Source: Aquimarina sp. AU474 (GTDB lineage Bacteria > Bacteroidota > Bacteroidia > Flavobacteriales > Flavobacteriaceae). From it: DNA of 64,000 nt. The notes beneath the pieces are model-generated. The model was given only the letters and a program-made list of their open reading frames with translations. It did no database searches and was not told the DNA's origin. This document shows, piece after piece, positions 36,785-46,044 of this stretch (position 1 is the first letter of the stretch; each line of letters starts with the position of its first letter). The stretch lies in the NCBI RefSeq assembly GCF_900312815.1, contig NZ_OMPE01000007.1, forward strand, positions 496,001 through 560,000. The letters run 5' to 3'. A program made the translations under genes and the position numbers.

Positions 36785-37861
36785 ATGCAATCAAAAACAA
36801 AATTATATCTCACCATACTATTACCTGTCCAGGTTATACTAATAAAGATCATTTCTTTTTTTCCAGAAATTATTGAACGCTTATATAGTAATGGTATTTT
36901 TGTTTACATATCAAAAATACTTCGGTACGTATTTGGGTGGATTCCTTTTTCTTTTGGAGATATTTTATATTCGGTTTTGATTATCATGCTCATTCGATTC
37001 ATCATCCTAAAAATATTTCGAAAAAAAGTAATTTGGAAAGAGGTATTATTAGACATTGGTGCTACTTTATCCATTGTTTATGCCTCTTTTCATATTCTAT
37101 GGGGAATGAATTATTATCGCTTACCATTACATGAAATATTAAAGATAGATGATCAATATACCGAACAGGAACTCATAAAGGTTACAGAAGCGTTAATTAC
37201 AGAAGCGAATGCGCTACATAAAAAATTAGAATCGAATGATTCTCTTAGCATTAAAATGCCTTACTCAAAAGAAGAAATCTTTCAAAAAACTATCCCTGCC
37301 TATGATCAACTAAATGATATTATTCCAGAATTAAATTATCATCCAAAAAGCATTAAAAAATCTATATTAAGTATACCTCTTACCTATATGGGGTTTAGTG
37401 GTTACTTGAATCCTATTACTAATGAGGCTCAAATCAATGGGTTAATTTTAAATTATAAGGCTCCTACCACAAGCTGTCATGAGGAGGCCCATCAATTAGG
37501 TTTTGCCAAAGAAAACGAAGCCAACTTTATTGCTGCTCTTACAACAATGAATTATACCGATGATTATTTTAATTACAGCGGTACCACATTCGCTCTCAAA
37601 TTTTGTATAAATGACCTTTATTTGAGAAATGAAGAAAAAGCAATTTGCTTAATAGAAGAATTAAGGCCAGGAATTAGAAAAAATTATCGAGAAGTAAATG
37701 AGTTTTGGGAATCTTATGAAAATCCATTAGAACCGATCTTTAAAAGCACATATGACAGCTATCTAAAAGCTAACAATCAACCTAATGGTATTGATACGTA
37801 TAGCTACGTAGTTGCCTTATTAGTAAATTATTACAAAATAAATCCTTTAGCATCCAAATAG
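36785..37861 (+). CDS. DUF3810 membrane protein with HExxH motif
   Basis: A 358-residue protein with three N-terminal membrane segments (about residues 10-115) and a large C-terminal domain. Near residue 235 it reads TTSCHEEAHQLGFAKENEAN: an HExxH zinc-protease motif with a downstream Glu (ENEAN) as third ligand, as in gluzincin-like peptidases. The segment LTYMGFSGYLNPITNEAQING precedes it. The family is known as DUF3810 and has no established role. Protease activity is inferred from the motif alone. It is divergent from pepD and stands alone. Confidence 0.82.
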   Translation: MQSKTKLYLTILLPVQVILIKIISFFPEIIERLYSNGIFVYISKILRYVFGWIPFSFGDILYSVLIIMLIRFIILKIFRKKVIWKEVLLDIGATLSIVYASFHILWGMNYYRLPLHEILKIDDQYTEQELIKVTEALITEANALHKKLESNDSLSIKMPYSKEEIFQKTIPAYDQLNDIIPELNYHPKSIKKSILSIPLTYMGFSGYLNPITNEAQINGLILNYKAPTTSCHEEAHQLGFAKENEANFIAALTTMNYTDDYFNYSGTTFALKFCINDLYLRNEEKAICLIEELRPGIRKNYREVNEFWESYENPLEPIFKSTYDSYLKANNQPNGIDTYSYVVALLVNYYKINPLASK

Positions 37862-37867
37862 CACTTA

Positions 37868-37884
37868 AGCATAATAGTTATGCT
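37868..37884 (+). terminator. Weak hairpin after the DUF3810 gene
   Basis: AGCATAA-TAG-TTATGCT, a 7-bp stem with a 3-base loop, lies 7 bases after the stop codon. No strong T-run follows, so termination is uncertain. Confidence 0.4.
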
Positions 37885-37965
37885 GTTAAATAATTCCCAA
37901 TATTTCAGCTATATTTACTCCAACTACTATCTTTAAAATCGATTCAAACACTTTACACAAATTCT

Positions 37966-40959
37966 ATGAAAAAACTTCTATTATCACTAGTCGTGGTATG
38001 TTGGTGCTTTAATTTTTACGCTCAAGAATATTTCCCAAAAAACAACGGTGTAAAAACAACCGATACAAATTACACTGTTTTTAAAAACGCCATTATTCAT
38101 ACAACACCGAGTTCTGAAATTAAGAATGGAACATTAATCATTAAGGACGGAAAGATTACACAAGTAGGAAGTAATATACCGATTCCCGAAAATAGTGTAA
38201 TTATTGATCTCAAAGGAAAGCATATCTATGCTTCTTTTATTGATACCTTTACCAGTTTTGGTATAAAAAAACCAAAAAGTCAAGGTGGAAGCATATTTAG
38301 TCCAGGAGCCAAACTAAATTGGAAAGCAACAAGAGAAGGTTATTATTGGAATGATCATATTAGACCAGAGACCAGCGCACTTACCACTTTTAAATATGAC
38401 AATAAAAAAGCTACCGAATATATAACTGAAGGATTTGGAGTCGTTAATACTCACATGCCGGACGGAATAATTAGAGGTACAGGATTATTGATCGCCTTAA
38501 ACAATGAAGGCACGGCCGGAGAACGATTATTAAGTGATCGATCTTCTCAACTCCTCTCTTTTAAAAAGAGTAATACGAGCAAACAAGTTTACCCCACCTC
38601 GTTAATGGGAGCAATGGCATTACTCAGACAGGTTTATCATGATGCCGGTTGGTATACTTTAGGTAAAGTCAATACTAAAGATTTATCTCTTGAAGCGTTA
38701 AATAGAAATAAAAATTTACCTCAAATTTTTGAAGCTGAAAGTAGAATCAATGGTCTTAGAGCTGATAAAGTAGGAGATCAATTTAATATTCAATATACAA
38801 TTGTAGGTGGAGGTGATGAATACGCCCGGATTGATAAAGTAAAAGCTACCAATGCCACTTATATCATCCCTCTAGATTTTCCTGAAGCATATGATGTATC
38901 TGATCCTTTTATGGCAAATTTAGTAAGTCTAGGGGATATGAAGCATTGGAATCAAGCTCCTACAAATCCTTCTGTATTATCAAAAAATGGTATCACCTTC
39001 TCTATAACTACTCATAAATTAAAAAAACTCACCGATCTTAATACGAAAATAATGAAGGCTATAGAATATGGCCTTGACAAAAAGACTGCTTTAGCAAGTT
39101 TAACAACTATTCCCGCTCAAATATTAGGTAAAAGTGATGTGTTAGGAAGTATCAAAAAAGGGGCTTATGCTAATTTCTTAATTACTGAAAATGAGCTATT
39201 TACAAAAGACAACATCATTTTTGAAAATTGGGTGCAAGGTCGTAAGAACATCATTAATGATATGAATATCCAAGATATAAATGGTAATTACGAACTTATA
39301 CTTGCCGGAAAATCTTATGATATATCCATTTCTGGCAAACCTTCTGCCCCAAAAGCAGAAGTTAAATTTGGAGAAGTTAGTTTAGGTTCTAAAATTGATT
39401 ATAAAGATGATTGGATAACCTTGACTTTTACAGATGCTGACACCTTAAAAACGCAGTACACCAGTATCGTAACTGCTTTAGGCAATACCCCAAAATTTTG
39501 GAGTGGTAAAGCAATTCTACCTAATGGTACAGAAACAACATTTACTGCCAAAAAGAAACCTAAAGAAGACACTTTAGATAAGAAAGACATAGATGCATCT
39601 ACCACAAAAGAAAAACCAGAAGTACTACCTGTTTCATACCCAAATATAGCTTATGGCAATTCAAAGTTACCAGTACCCGAAAACATTCTATTTAAAAATG
39701 CAACGGTATGGACTAATGAAATAGATGGTATTTTGGTTGAAACTGATGTATTAATTAAAAATGGTAAAATTTCGGCAGTTGGAAAAAATCTGAATGCTAA
39801 CGGAGCCAAAATAATAGATGCAACAGGAAAACATATAACTGCAGGAATCATTGACGAACATTCTCATATTGCAGCAGATGCCATTAATGAAGCCGGACAT
39901 AACTCATCTGCCGAGGTAACTATCGAAGATGTGGTTTTTCCTGATGATATAAATATTTATCGAAACTTGGCTGGGGGAGTTACTTCAATTCAAATATTAC
40001 ACGGATCCGCCAACCCTATAGGTGGTCGCTCGGCCATTTTGAAATTAAAATGGGGAGAAAATGCCGAAAACCTTATCTATAAGAATCCTCCAAAATTTAT
40101 AAAGTTTGCATTGGGTGAAAATGTAAAACAAAGTAACTGGGGCAGTACTACACGTTTTCCGCAGACTAGAATGGGAGTCGAACAACTTTTTATAGATTAT
40201 TTTGATAGAGCAAAAGCATATGAAAAAATAAAACTAAGCGGAAAACCATATCGAAAAGATATCGAAATGGAAACTATTGTCGAAATACTTAATGGCCAAC
40301 GATACATTAGTTGTCACTCGTATGTACAAAGTGAAATTAATATGTTAATGAAAGTTGCAGAGAAATATGATTTTAAAGTAAATACATTCACTCATATTCT
40401 CGAAGGATATAAAGTAGCAGATAAAATGGCCGCTCATGGCGTTGGTGGATCCACATTTTCCGATTGGTGGGGGTATAAGTTTGAAGTAAATGATGCTATT
40501 CCTTACAATGCAGCCATAATGCATAATCAAGGTGTGATCACAGCCATCAATAGTGATGATGCCGAAATGTCGCGTAGATTAAATCAAGAAGCAGCAAAAT
40601 CAGTAAAGTATGGTGGTGTTAGCGAAGAAGATGCTTTAAAATTTGTTACTCTTAACCCAGCCAAATTATTACATATCGATGACAGAGTAGGAAGTATAAA
40701 AGTAGGTAAAGATGCAGATTTGGTTTTATGGACAGATCATCCATTATCTATATACACAAAAGCCGAAAAAACAATTATTGATGGGGCTGTTTATTTCGAC
40801 CTTGTAAAAGATAAAGCAATGAGAAAAACTATTGCAGCCGAAAAAAATAAGCTATCGACCATGATGTTAAAAGCAAAAAATAGTGGCTTAAAAACGCAAC
40901 CACCAAAGAAAAAAGAAAAACAGCATTTTAAATGTGAAACGTTAGAAACAATTAACTAA
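37966..40959 (+). CDS. Exported double amidohydrolase-domain protein
   Basis: A 997-residue secreted protein (signal peptide ending near FYAQ). Two amidohydrolase-like halves are joined by a linker. In the first half (about residues 25-540) the place of the metal-binding HxH reads YASFIDTFTSFG, so the metal site is lost. The second half (about 570-997) keeps it: GIIDEHSHIAADA, CHSYVQSEIN, FTHILEGYK and the catalytic Asp in AINSDDAEMSRR, ending in GSIKVGKDADLVLW. Likely a metal-dependent hydrolase of cyclic amides or dipeptides such as imidazolonepropionase-like enzymes. The tail is Lys-rich with no type IX sorting domain. A second amidohydrolase gene follows after 56 bases. Confidence 0.88.
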   Translation: MKKLLLSLVVVCWCFNFYAQEYFPKNNGVKTTDTNYTVFKNAIIHTTPSSEIKNGTLIIKDGKITQVGSNIPIPENSVIIDLKGKHIYASFIDTFTSFGIKKPKSQGGSIFSPGAKLNWKATREGYYWNDHIRPETSALTTFKYDNKKATEYITEGFGVVNTHMPDGIIRGTGLLIALNNEGTAGERLLSDRSSQLLSFKKSNTSKQVYPTSLMGAMALLRQVYHDAGWYTLGKVNTKDLSLEALNRNKNLPQIFEAESRINGLRADKVGDQFNIQYTIVGGGDEYARIDKVKATNATYIIPLDFPEAYDVSDPFMANLVSLGDMKHWNQAPTNPSVLSKNGITFSITTHKLKKLTDLNTKIMKAIEYGLDKKTALASLTTIPAQILGKSDVLGSIKKGAYANFLITENELFTKDNIIFENWVQGRKNIINDMNIQDINGNYELILAGKSYDISISGKPSAPKAEVKFGEVSLGSKIDYKDDWITLTFTDADTLKTQYTSIVTALGNTPKFWSGKAILPNGTETTFTAKKKPKEDTLDKKDIDASTTKEKPEVLPVSYPNIAYGNSKLPVPENILFKNATVWTNEIDGILVETDVLIKNGKISAVGKNLNANGAKIIDATGKHITAGIIDEHSHIAADAINEAGHNSSAEVTIEDVVFPDDINIYRNLAGGVTSIQILHGSANPIGGRSAILKLKWGENAENLIYKNPPKFIKFALGENVKQSNWGSTTRFPQTRMGVEQLFIDYFDRAKAYEKIKLSGKPYRKDIEMETIVEILNGQRYISCHSYVQSEINMLMKVAEKYDFKVNTFTHILEGYKVADKMAAHGVGGSTFSDWWGYKFEVNDAIPYNAAIMHNQGVITAINSDDAEMSRRLNQEAAKSVKYGGVSEEDALKFVTLNPAKLLHIDDRVGSIKVGKDADLVLWTDHPLSIYTKAEKTIIDGAVYFDLVKDKAMRKTIAAEKNKLSTMMLKAKNSGLKTQPPKKKEKQHFKCETLETIN

Positions 40960-41015
40960 AACGCGTTGTAAAATTAGGGTTAGCGATATTGTTTTAACCC
41001 AAAACAATCAATAAC

Positions 41016-42305
41016 ATGAAAAATTTAATATATATAGTGGTGTTAATTACTTTTTTTGGAAAGGTAACAGCACAACAAACCCCCTCAAATGATCAAAGTG
41101 AAGCTATCTCAATTACGGGAGCAACTGCACATATTGGCAATGGTGAAATAATCGAAAATAGTATTATCATTTTTGAAAATGGTAAAATTACGGCTGTTGG
41201 TATAAACGGTAATATTACCGTAAAAGGAAAAACAATTGATGCATCTGGTAGACATGTGTATCCAGGTTTTATTGCCCCTAATTCAACTCTTGGGTTGGTA
41301 GAAATTGGTGCTGTGCGTGCCACAGATGATGATAGTGAAATAGGAAGTTTCAATCCGCATATAAGAAGTATCATCGCTTACAATGCCGAAAGTAAAATTG
41401 TAGAAAGTATGCGACCAAATGGTGTCTTAATAGCACAAATCACTCCACGAGGAGGGGTTATTTCAGGAACCTCATCTGTTGTACAGTTGGATGCTTGGAA
41501 CTGGGAAGATGCGTCAATCAAGACTGATGATGGAGTTCACATGAATTGGCCCAATATTTATAGTCAAGGACGATGGTGGATGGGCGAAGATCCCGGTTTT
41601 AAACCTAATAAAAAATATACTGAGCAAGTCGTGCAAATAGAAAATTTTCTAGCACAAGCTAAAGCCTCTATTAAGTCAACATCTATCCATAAAAACTTAC
41701 CTCATCATGCTATGAAGGGTGTTTTGGATGGCTCTACACGTTTATATGTGCATGTAAACGCTGAGAAAGCAATTTTAGATGTAATTACTTTCGCAAAAGA
41801 ACATCATCTTAAAAAAATAGTACTAGTTGATGCGTATGAAGCATACAAAGTAGTCGATCAACTTAAACAAAATAACATTGCCGTTTTATCGAGTAGGCCT
41901 CATAAAACTCCAAACTTTGAAGATGATGACTATGATCTGCCGTATAAAAATGCCAAATTATTAATGGATGCAGGTGTATTAGTTGCTATACAAAATAGTG
42001 GTGGTATGGAGCGATCTAACGCAAGGAACTTACCTTTCCAAGCGGGAACTGTTGCTGCACATGGTTTGGATAAAGAAAAGGCGTTACAACTCATTACAGG
42101 TAACAGTGCCAAAATCTTAGGTATTGATCAATTTGTAGGTACTCTTGAAGTTGGCAAAGATGCTACTCTATTTATTAGTCAAGGAGATGCTTTGGATATG
42201 AGAACTAATCTTTTAGAAAAAGCATTTATTCAAGGTCGGGATATTTCTTTAGAAAGTCATCACACAAAACTCTGGAAACGATACAGTAAAAAATATTCAA
42301 AATAA
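41016..42305 (+). CDS. Exported amidohydrolase-like protein, metal site degenerate
   Basis: A 429-residue secreted protein (signal LIYIVVLITFFGKVTA) of the amidohydrolase superfamily. The N- and C-terminal beta-sandwich parts are recognisable (ENGKITAVGINGNI; GTLEVGKDATLFIS). In the barrel, the first strand reads YPGFIAPNSTLGLVE where an HxH pair is expected, and no clear catalytic Asp was found. It resembles the first half of the upstream 997-residue protein. The pair is probably one transcription unit and the proteins may form a complex in which only the upstream partner is catalytic; this is inference. Confidence 0.82.
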   Translation: MKNLIYIVVLITFFGKVTAQQTPSNDQSEAISITGATAHIGNGEIIENSIIIFENGKITAVGINGNITVKGKTIDASGRHVYPGFIAPNSTLGLVEIGAVRATDDDSEIGSFNPHIRSIIAYNAESKIVESMRPNGVLIAQITPRGGVISGTSSVVQLDAWNWEDASIKTDDGVHMNWPNIYSQGRWWMGEDPGFKPNKKYTEQVVQIENFLAQAKASIKSTSIHKNLPHHAMKGVLDGSTRLYVHVNAEKAILDVITFAKEHHLKKIVLVDAYEAYKVVDQLKQNNIAVLSSRPHKTPNFEDDDYDLPYKNAKLLMDAGVLVAIQNSGGMERSNARNLPFQAGTVAAHGLDKEKALQLITGNSAKILGIDQFVGTLEVGKDATLFISQGDALDMRTNLLEKAFIQGRDISLESHHTKLWKRYSKKYSK

Positions 42306-42322
42306 CTATCCCGTTTGAAAGC

Positions 42323-42355
42323 AAAAATCCCATCAAAAAATTGATGGGATTTTTT
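42323..42355. terminator. Bidirectional terminator after amidohydrolase genes
   Basis: A 10-bp stem ATCCCATCAA/TTGATGGGAT with an AAAA loop, flanked by A- and T-runs, between convergent genes. Confidence 0.93.
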
Positions 42356-42365
42356 ATAATCATCT

Positions 42366-43631
42366 TTATCGTGTTTTTTCGGAAAGGATTTCTTTTGTTT
42401 TTTCTATTGCCTCTTCTCCAGTTCCTCTTACCAAAATATTTAAATTTTTATCTAGTAGGATAAAAGTAGGAAAAGCTTCAATTCTTAAATCTTTAAGAAT
42501 ATTAGGATATTTTTTCAAACCACCTTTTAAGTTTTTTTGTAAAAAAACATGATGCCAGCTCATATTATATTCTTTTATATGCTCAAACACTTTACTTTTT
42601 TCATCATCATATGCTAAACTTAAAATTGATAAGCGTTCCTGATGATCTTTATTAAGTTGTATCACTTGGGGATTAAGTTTTAGGCACGGAGCACACCAAG
42701 TTCCCCAAAAATCGATAAGTAAATATTCTTTGTTTCCTATAAGTTTGGAAAAACTAGTGGATCTAAACCTGATGTCATTAAATTTAATATCCTTTATTCT
42801 TTCACCTTCAGTGAGCCCTGTTGGTTTTTCTTTCAATTTCAAATCTTTCAAAAATAATTCTGAAAAATCCGAATTAATAGTATCTATCTTAAAATAAACC
42901 TCTCCTAATTGAATGGTATCCTTCAATTTTATTTCTACAAAATCATAATCCATTCGAGTACTAAAATCATCTCCCTTCGCTGCAAAGGCATAGGACATCC
43001 CCTTCCAACTCGGGCTCACCGAAACTTTATATTCTTTTTCATTCAAAGAAAATGTACCATTCCACACATGATTATATGCCTGCATTCTTAAGACTAGCTC
43101 TGTTTTTAACACATTATTTGGATGCACAATAGAACTATCATTTGGTATCATTTTATAAATTAAACTATCTTTTATTACTTGACCATTTAAATACTGCTCG
43201 TATGTAATAGTGTCATAGTCTGTTTCCGTATCATAGTTAACTCCTCCTTTCCATTGCCCAAATTGTCGATTAAAATAAAGTTTTTGATCATCACTTAAAT
43301 CTTTATTGAAATTACGGTCATAAACAATCACATACTTCCCGTTCTCATATCCAGTATAAGCATATATCTGTTTTGGTTTTATAGAATCATTTTGTAAATA
43401 ACTTTTAAATTTTAGATATTGAAGTTTCATCGTATCCAAATCGGGAACTCCCTTTAATTCTTCGGGTATAGAATCTATAATCCTAAATGTATAACGAGTC
43501 TGATCCCCTGCTTTGATATTTTTATTCAATGCAATCGAAAAATCTCCTTTGTCAAAAGTGTTTTTAGTTTCTTGAGTATGATTACATCCCAAAAATGTAT
43601 AGATAAAGCTTAACAAGAGTAATTTTTTCAT
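42366..43631 (-). CDS. Thioredoxin-fold (TlpA-like) lipoprotein
   Basis: A 421-residue lipoprotein (signal LLLLSFIYTFLGC). The C-terminal third is a TlpA/ResA-like thioredoxin domain with LLIDFWGTWCAPCLKLNP (CxxC redox pair) and the cis-Pro segment IEAFPTFILLDKN. About 270 residues precede it, with repeated short strands and no recognised domain. The redox part would reduce or isomerise disulfides in the periplasm. Many flavobacterial surface proteins, including the four-Cys lipoproteins of this window, contain paired cysteines, but no direct link can be shown. Single gene, transcribed leftward to a shared terminator. Confidence 0.88.
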   Translation of the reverse strand: MKKLLLLSFIYTFLGCNHTQETKNTFDKGDFSIALNKNIKAGDQTRYTFRIIDSIPEELKGVPDLDTMKLQYLKFKSYLQNDSIKPKQIYAYTGYENGKYVIVYDRNFNKDLSDDQKLYFNRQFGQWKGGVNYDTETDYDTITYEQYLNGQVIKDSLIYKMIPNDSSIVHPNNVLKTELVLRMQAYNHVWNGTFSLNEKEYKVSVSPSWKGMSYAFAAKGDDFSTRMDYDFVEIKLKDTIQLGEVYFKIDTINSDFSELFLKDLKLKEKPTGLTEGERIKDIKFNDIRFRSTSFSKLIGNKEYLLIDFWGTWCAPCLKLNPQVIQLNKDHQERLSILSLAYDDEKSKVFEHIKEYNMSWHHVFLQKNLKGGLKKYPNILKDLRIEAFPTFILLDKNLNILVRGTGEEAIEKTKEILSEKTR

Positions 43632-43777
43632 TGAAGTTGATGTTTATAATAAAGAATTCTTTACGTTATGTTCCGAAAAACACAAATTGTTACCCTTTGC
43701 GTTTTTTAATAGAATTAGCACGATTATAAACTTACTATTTTTCACGTCGTTTTTACATATTCCTGGTGTAAATAACC

Positions 43778-44902
43778 TTATCCTTTCTTAAACTCTTTAA
43801 TATCCTCTAGAGCACTAATTAGCATATTTACATGGTTAAGAGTACAACTTTCTCCCATAATACCAATTCTCCAGATTTTACCGGCAAAGGTACCTAAACC
43901 TCCTCCTACTTCTATATTATATTCATTAAGCAACTTTGATCGTAGTAGAGCTTCATCATTTCCTTCAGGCAAGAAAACCGAGTTTAAATTAGGCAATCTA
44001 TATTGTTCTTCGACCAAATACGTAAACCCTAATCTTTCCAATTTAGATTTTAGTGCTAAATGTACTTCTTGATGTCTTTTCCAACGATTTTCTAATCCTT
44101 CTTCCAAAACAATACGTAGTGATTCTCTTAAAGCATATACCGACGATACTGGTGCAGTATGGTGATATGCTCTTTTGGCTCCTCCCCAATAATTTTTCAC
44201 CAAACTAAGATCCAAAAACCAACTTTGCACCTTTGTTTTACGGTTTTCTAAAACTTTTAAAGCTCTATTAGAAAAACTAACAGGCGATAATCCCGGAGGA
44301 GCGCTTAGGTTTTTTTGAGTACCTGTATATATGGCATCTATACCCCAATCATCAACCCTTAATTCTACCCCGCAATACGAAGTAACTGCATCTACCATCA
44401 ATAATCCTCCTGCATCGTGAACTAAATCACTAATCTCTTTTATAGGTTGTAATGCTCCTGTAGAAGTTTCAGCATGAACTAAAGCCACTAATTTTGGTTT
44501 AGGACATATTTCTAACATTTTTTTTACATCTGCTGCTGACACCACAGTTCCCCATTCTTTTTCAATCTTATGTACTGTAGCACCACAACGTTCGGCAATA
44601 TCCGCCATTCTACCTCCAAAAACTCCATTAACACAAATAATCACCTCATCTCCTGGTTCTACAAGATTCACTAAACATGTTTCCATACCAGCGCTTCCAG
44701 GAGCAGATACAACAAAGGTTAAATGGTTTTTAGTAATAAATGTTTTCTGAACCATCTCCTTTACTTCATCCATAATCGTAACAAACTCTGGGTCCAAATG
44801 CCCAATTAAAGGTGTAGACATTGCTTTAAGTACCCTTGGATGAGCATCTGATGGGCCTGGACCCATTAAAATTCTTGTACTTGTATTTAATTCTTTATAC
44901 AT
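43778..44902 (-). CDS. Class V aminotransferase (alanine-glyoxylate/serine-pyruvate type)
   Basis: A 374-residue PLP enzyme. The N-terminal MGPGPSDAHPRVLKAMS and GHLDPEF are typical of alanine-glyoxylate and serine-pyruvate aminotransferases. VSAPGSAGMETCLVNL binds the cofactor phosphate. The Asp in MVDAVTSYCGVE contacts the pyridine, and the Schiff-base Lys is in YTGTQKNLSAPPGLSP near residue 196. Substrates are probably glyoxylate, pyruvate, alanine or serine. It has no operon partner. A TAATTTTG box lies on the minus strand at 44947-44954, but a matching TTG is missing. Confidence 0.92.
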   Translation of the reverse strand: MYKELNTSTRILMGPGPSDAHPRVLKAMSTPLIGHLDPEFVTIMDEVKEMVQKTFITKNHLTFVVSAPGSAGMETCLVNLVEPGDEVIICVNGVFGGRMADIAERCGATVHKIEKEWGTVVSAADVKKMLEICPKPKLVALVHAETSTGALQPIKEISDLVHDAGGLLMVDAVTSYCGVELRVDDWGIDAIYTGTQKNLSAPPGLSPVSFSNRALKVLENRKTKVQSWFLDLSLVKNYWGGAKRAYHHTAPVSSVYALRESLRIVLEEGLENRWKRHQEVHLALKSKLERLGFTYLVEEQYRLPNLNSVFLPEGNDEALLRSKLLNEYNIEVGGGLGTFAGKIWRIGIMGESCTLNHVNMLISALEDIKEFKKG

Positions 44903-45110
44903 AAGTATAGATTATTAAGTTTACCACTATAACGTTTTCGTACGTCCAAAATTAGACAATTCTGTTCGTTTGATTTTTGGGCTATGATAAGAACTTTTGA
45001 TCAAATAGATCAAAAATTGACAATTCAATAATATAACCATCTCATAAATCACTTATTTTATCAGATTTTGAAAAGATGGTCTTAATTTTTATCAAAAAAA
45101 AGTTAAACAT

Positions 45111-45145
45111 AAAAAACCCGTAAACACTATGATCTACGGGTTTTT
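45111..45145 (-). terminator. Terminator after the DUF6503 gene
   Basis: A stem AAAACCCGTA/TACGGGTTTT with a 12-base loop, followed on the minus strand by further T residues, 43 bases beyond the leftward gene. The 286-base space between 44902 and 45188 otherwise shows only an upstream region for the aminotransferase gene. Confidence 0.85.
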
Positions 45146-45187
45146 ATTAATGTATTCCAATATCTGTAATGCTTCTGCCTTTGTTAT

Positions 45188-45976
45188 TTACTGTTTCTTA
45201 AACAATGACTTAGAAGGTGTTTCTTTATTCACTATTGCATTAACAAAATTTCGTTCATTTCTAACTGCTCCTACTACCCCATCTTTATATTCTCTCCATT
45301 TTAAGGTTTTAGGAAGTAACAGTCCGTTTACATCATTCCAGTCAGAATATTCTATCAAACTAATTTTTTCACTGCTTTCTTTACTGAAGAAAGTAACTGT
45401 ATACCCAAGAAATTTCATCTTCTTAGTAGCATTATCGTAGTATACAAAATAATTATCTTTTGGAGAATCCCCTATACCATCACCATAAGATATCTTATAT
45501 CCTGGATAGGATATATCATTCATTTTAAGATCTTCTACTTTTTCATAAGAAATCCCTTCATCACCAAGAACGAATGGCATAGCATAAAAATAAAACATTA
45601 AGTTATGATAAAAACGAGGATTTCCTTTAAAAGCAGTAGAATCTTCTTGTTTTAACCATGCCTCATTACCATCAAACCCTAAAGCAAATTTATCTGTTTC
45701 AATACGGGCGTGACGTGTTTTAAGGTCAGTCGTATGTTTTTCGTTTCCTTCCGGTTTTACCATCTCAAAAACCAAAGTATTCATTTGATCAAAAGTTTGT
45801 ATACCTCCATGCGCACTAAAAACAGCTGCAATATCTTCTGGAAATTCTCCAGAACGGTCAGGAATAATTTCTTCTTTTGGAGTTTCGGAAATGACTGTTT
45901 CCTTTTCGGTTTTTGTTTCCTGTTTACAGGAGATTAGAACTGTTATACCAAGTAATAATGTGATTAGTGTTCTCAT
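45188..45976 (-). CDS. DUF6503-type lipoprotein
   Basis: A 262-residue lipoprotein (lipobox VLISC) with a Lys/Glu-rich linker. The mature part has the alternating strands and the segments AVFSAHGGIQTFDQMNTLVF, ALGFDGNEAWLKQEDS, YHNLMFYFYAMPFVLGD and FLGYTVTFFSKESSEKI that mark the Bacteroidota DUF6503 family, similar in outline to LolA/LppX-like half-barrels. Function is unknown. It is transcribed alone between the aminotransferase and the secreted protein gene at 46045. Confidence 0.8.
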   Translation of the reverse strand: MRTLITLLLGITVLISCKQETKTEKETVISETPKEEIIPDRSGEFPEDIAAVFSAHGGIQTFDQMNTLVFEMVKPEGNEKHTTDLKTRHARIETDKFALGFDGNEAWLKQEDSTAFKGNPRFYHNLMFYFYAMPFVLGDEGISYEKVEDLKMNDISYPGYKISYGDGIGDSPKDNYFVYYDNATKKMKFLGYTVTFFSKESSEKISLIEYSDWNDVNGLLLPKTLKWREYKDGVVGAVRNERNFVNAIVNKETPSKSLFKKQ

Positions 45977-46044
45977 TGTATAAGATCTGTTTGAATATTA
46001 AAACGAGAATAGTCGTAATATCTTTAAAACCTTACATAATAGTA

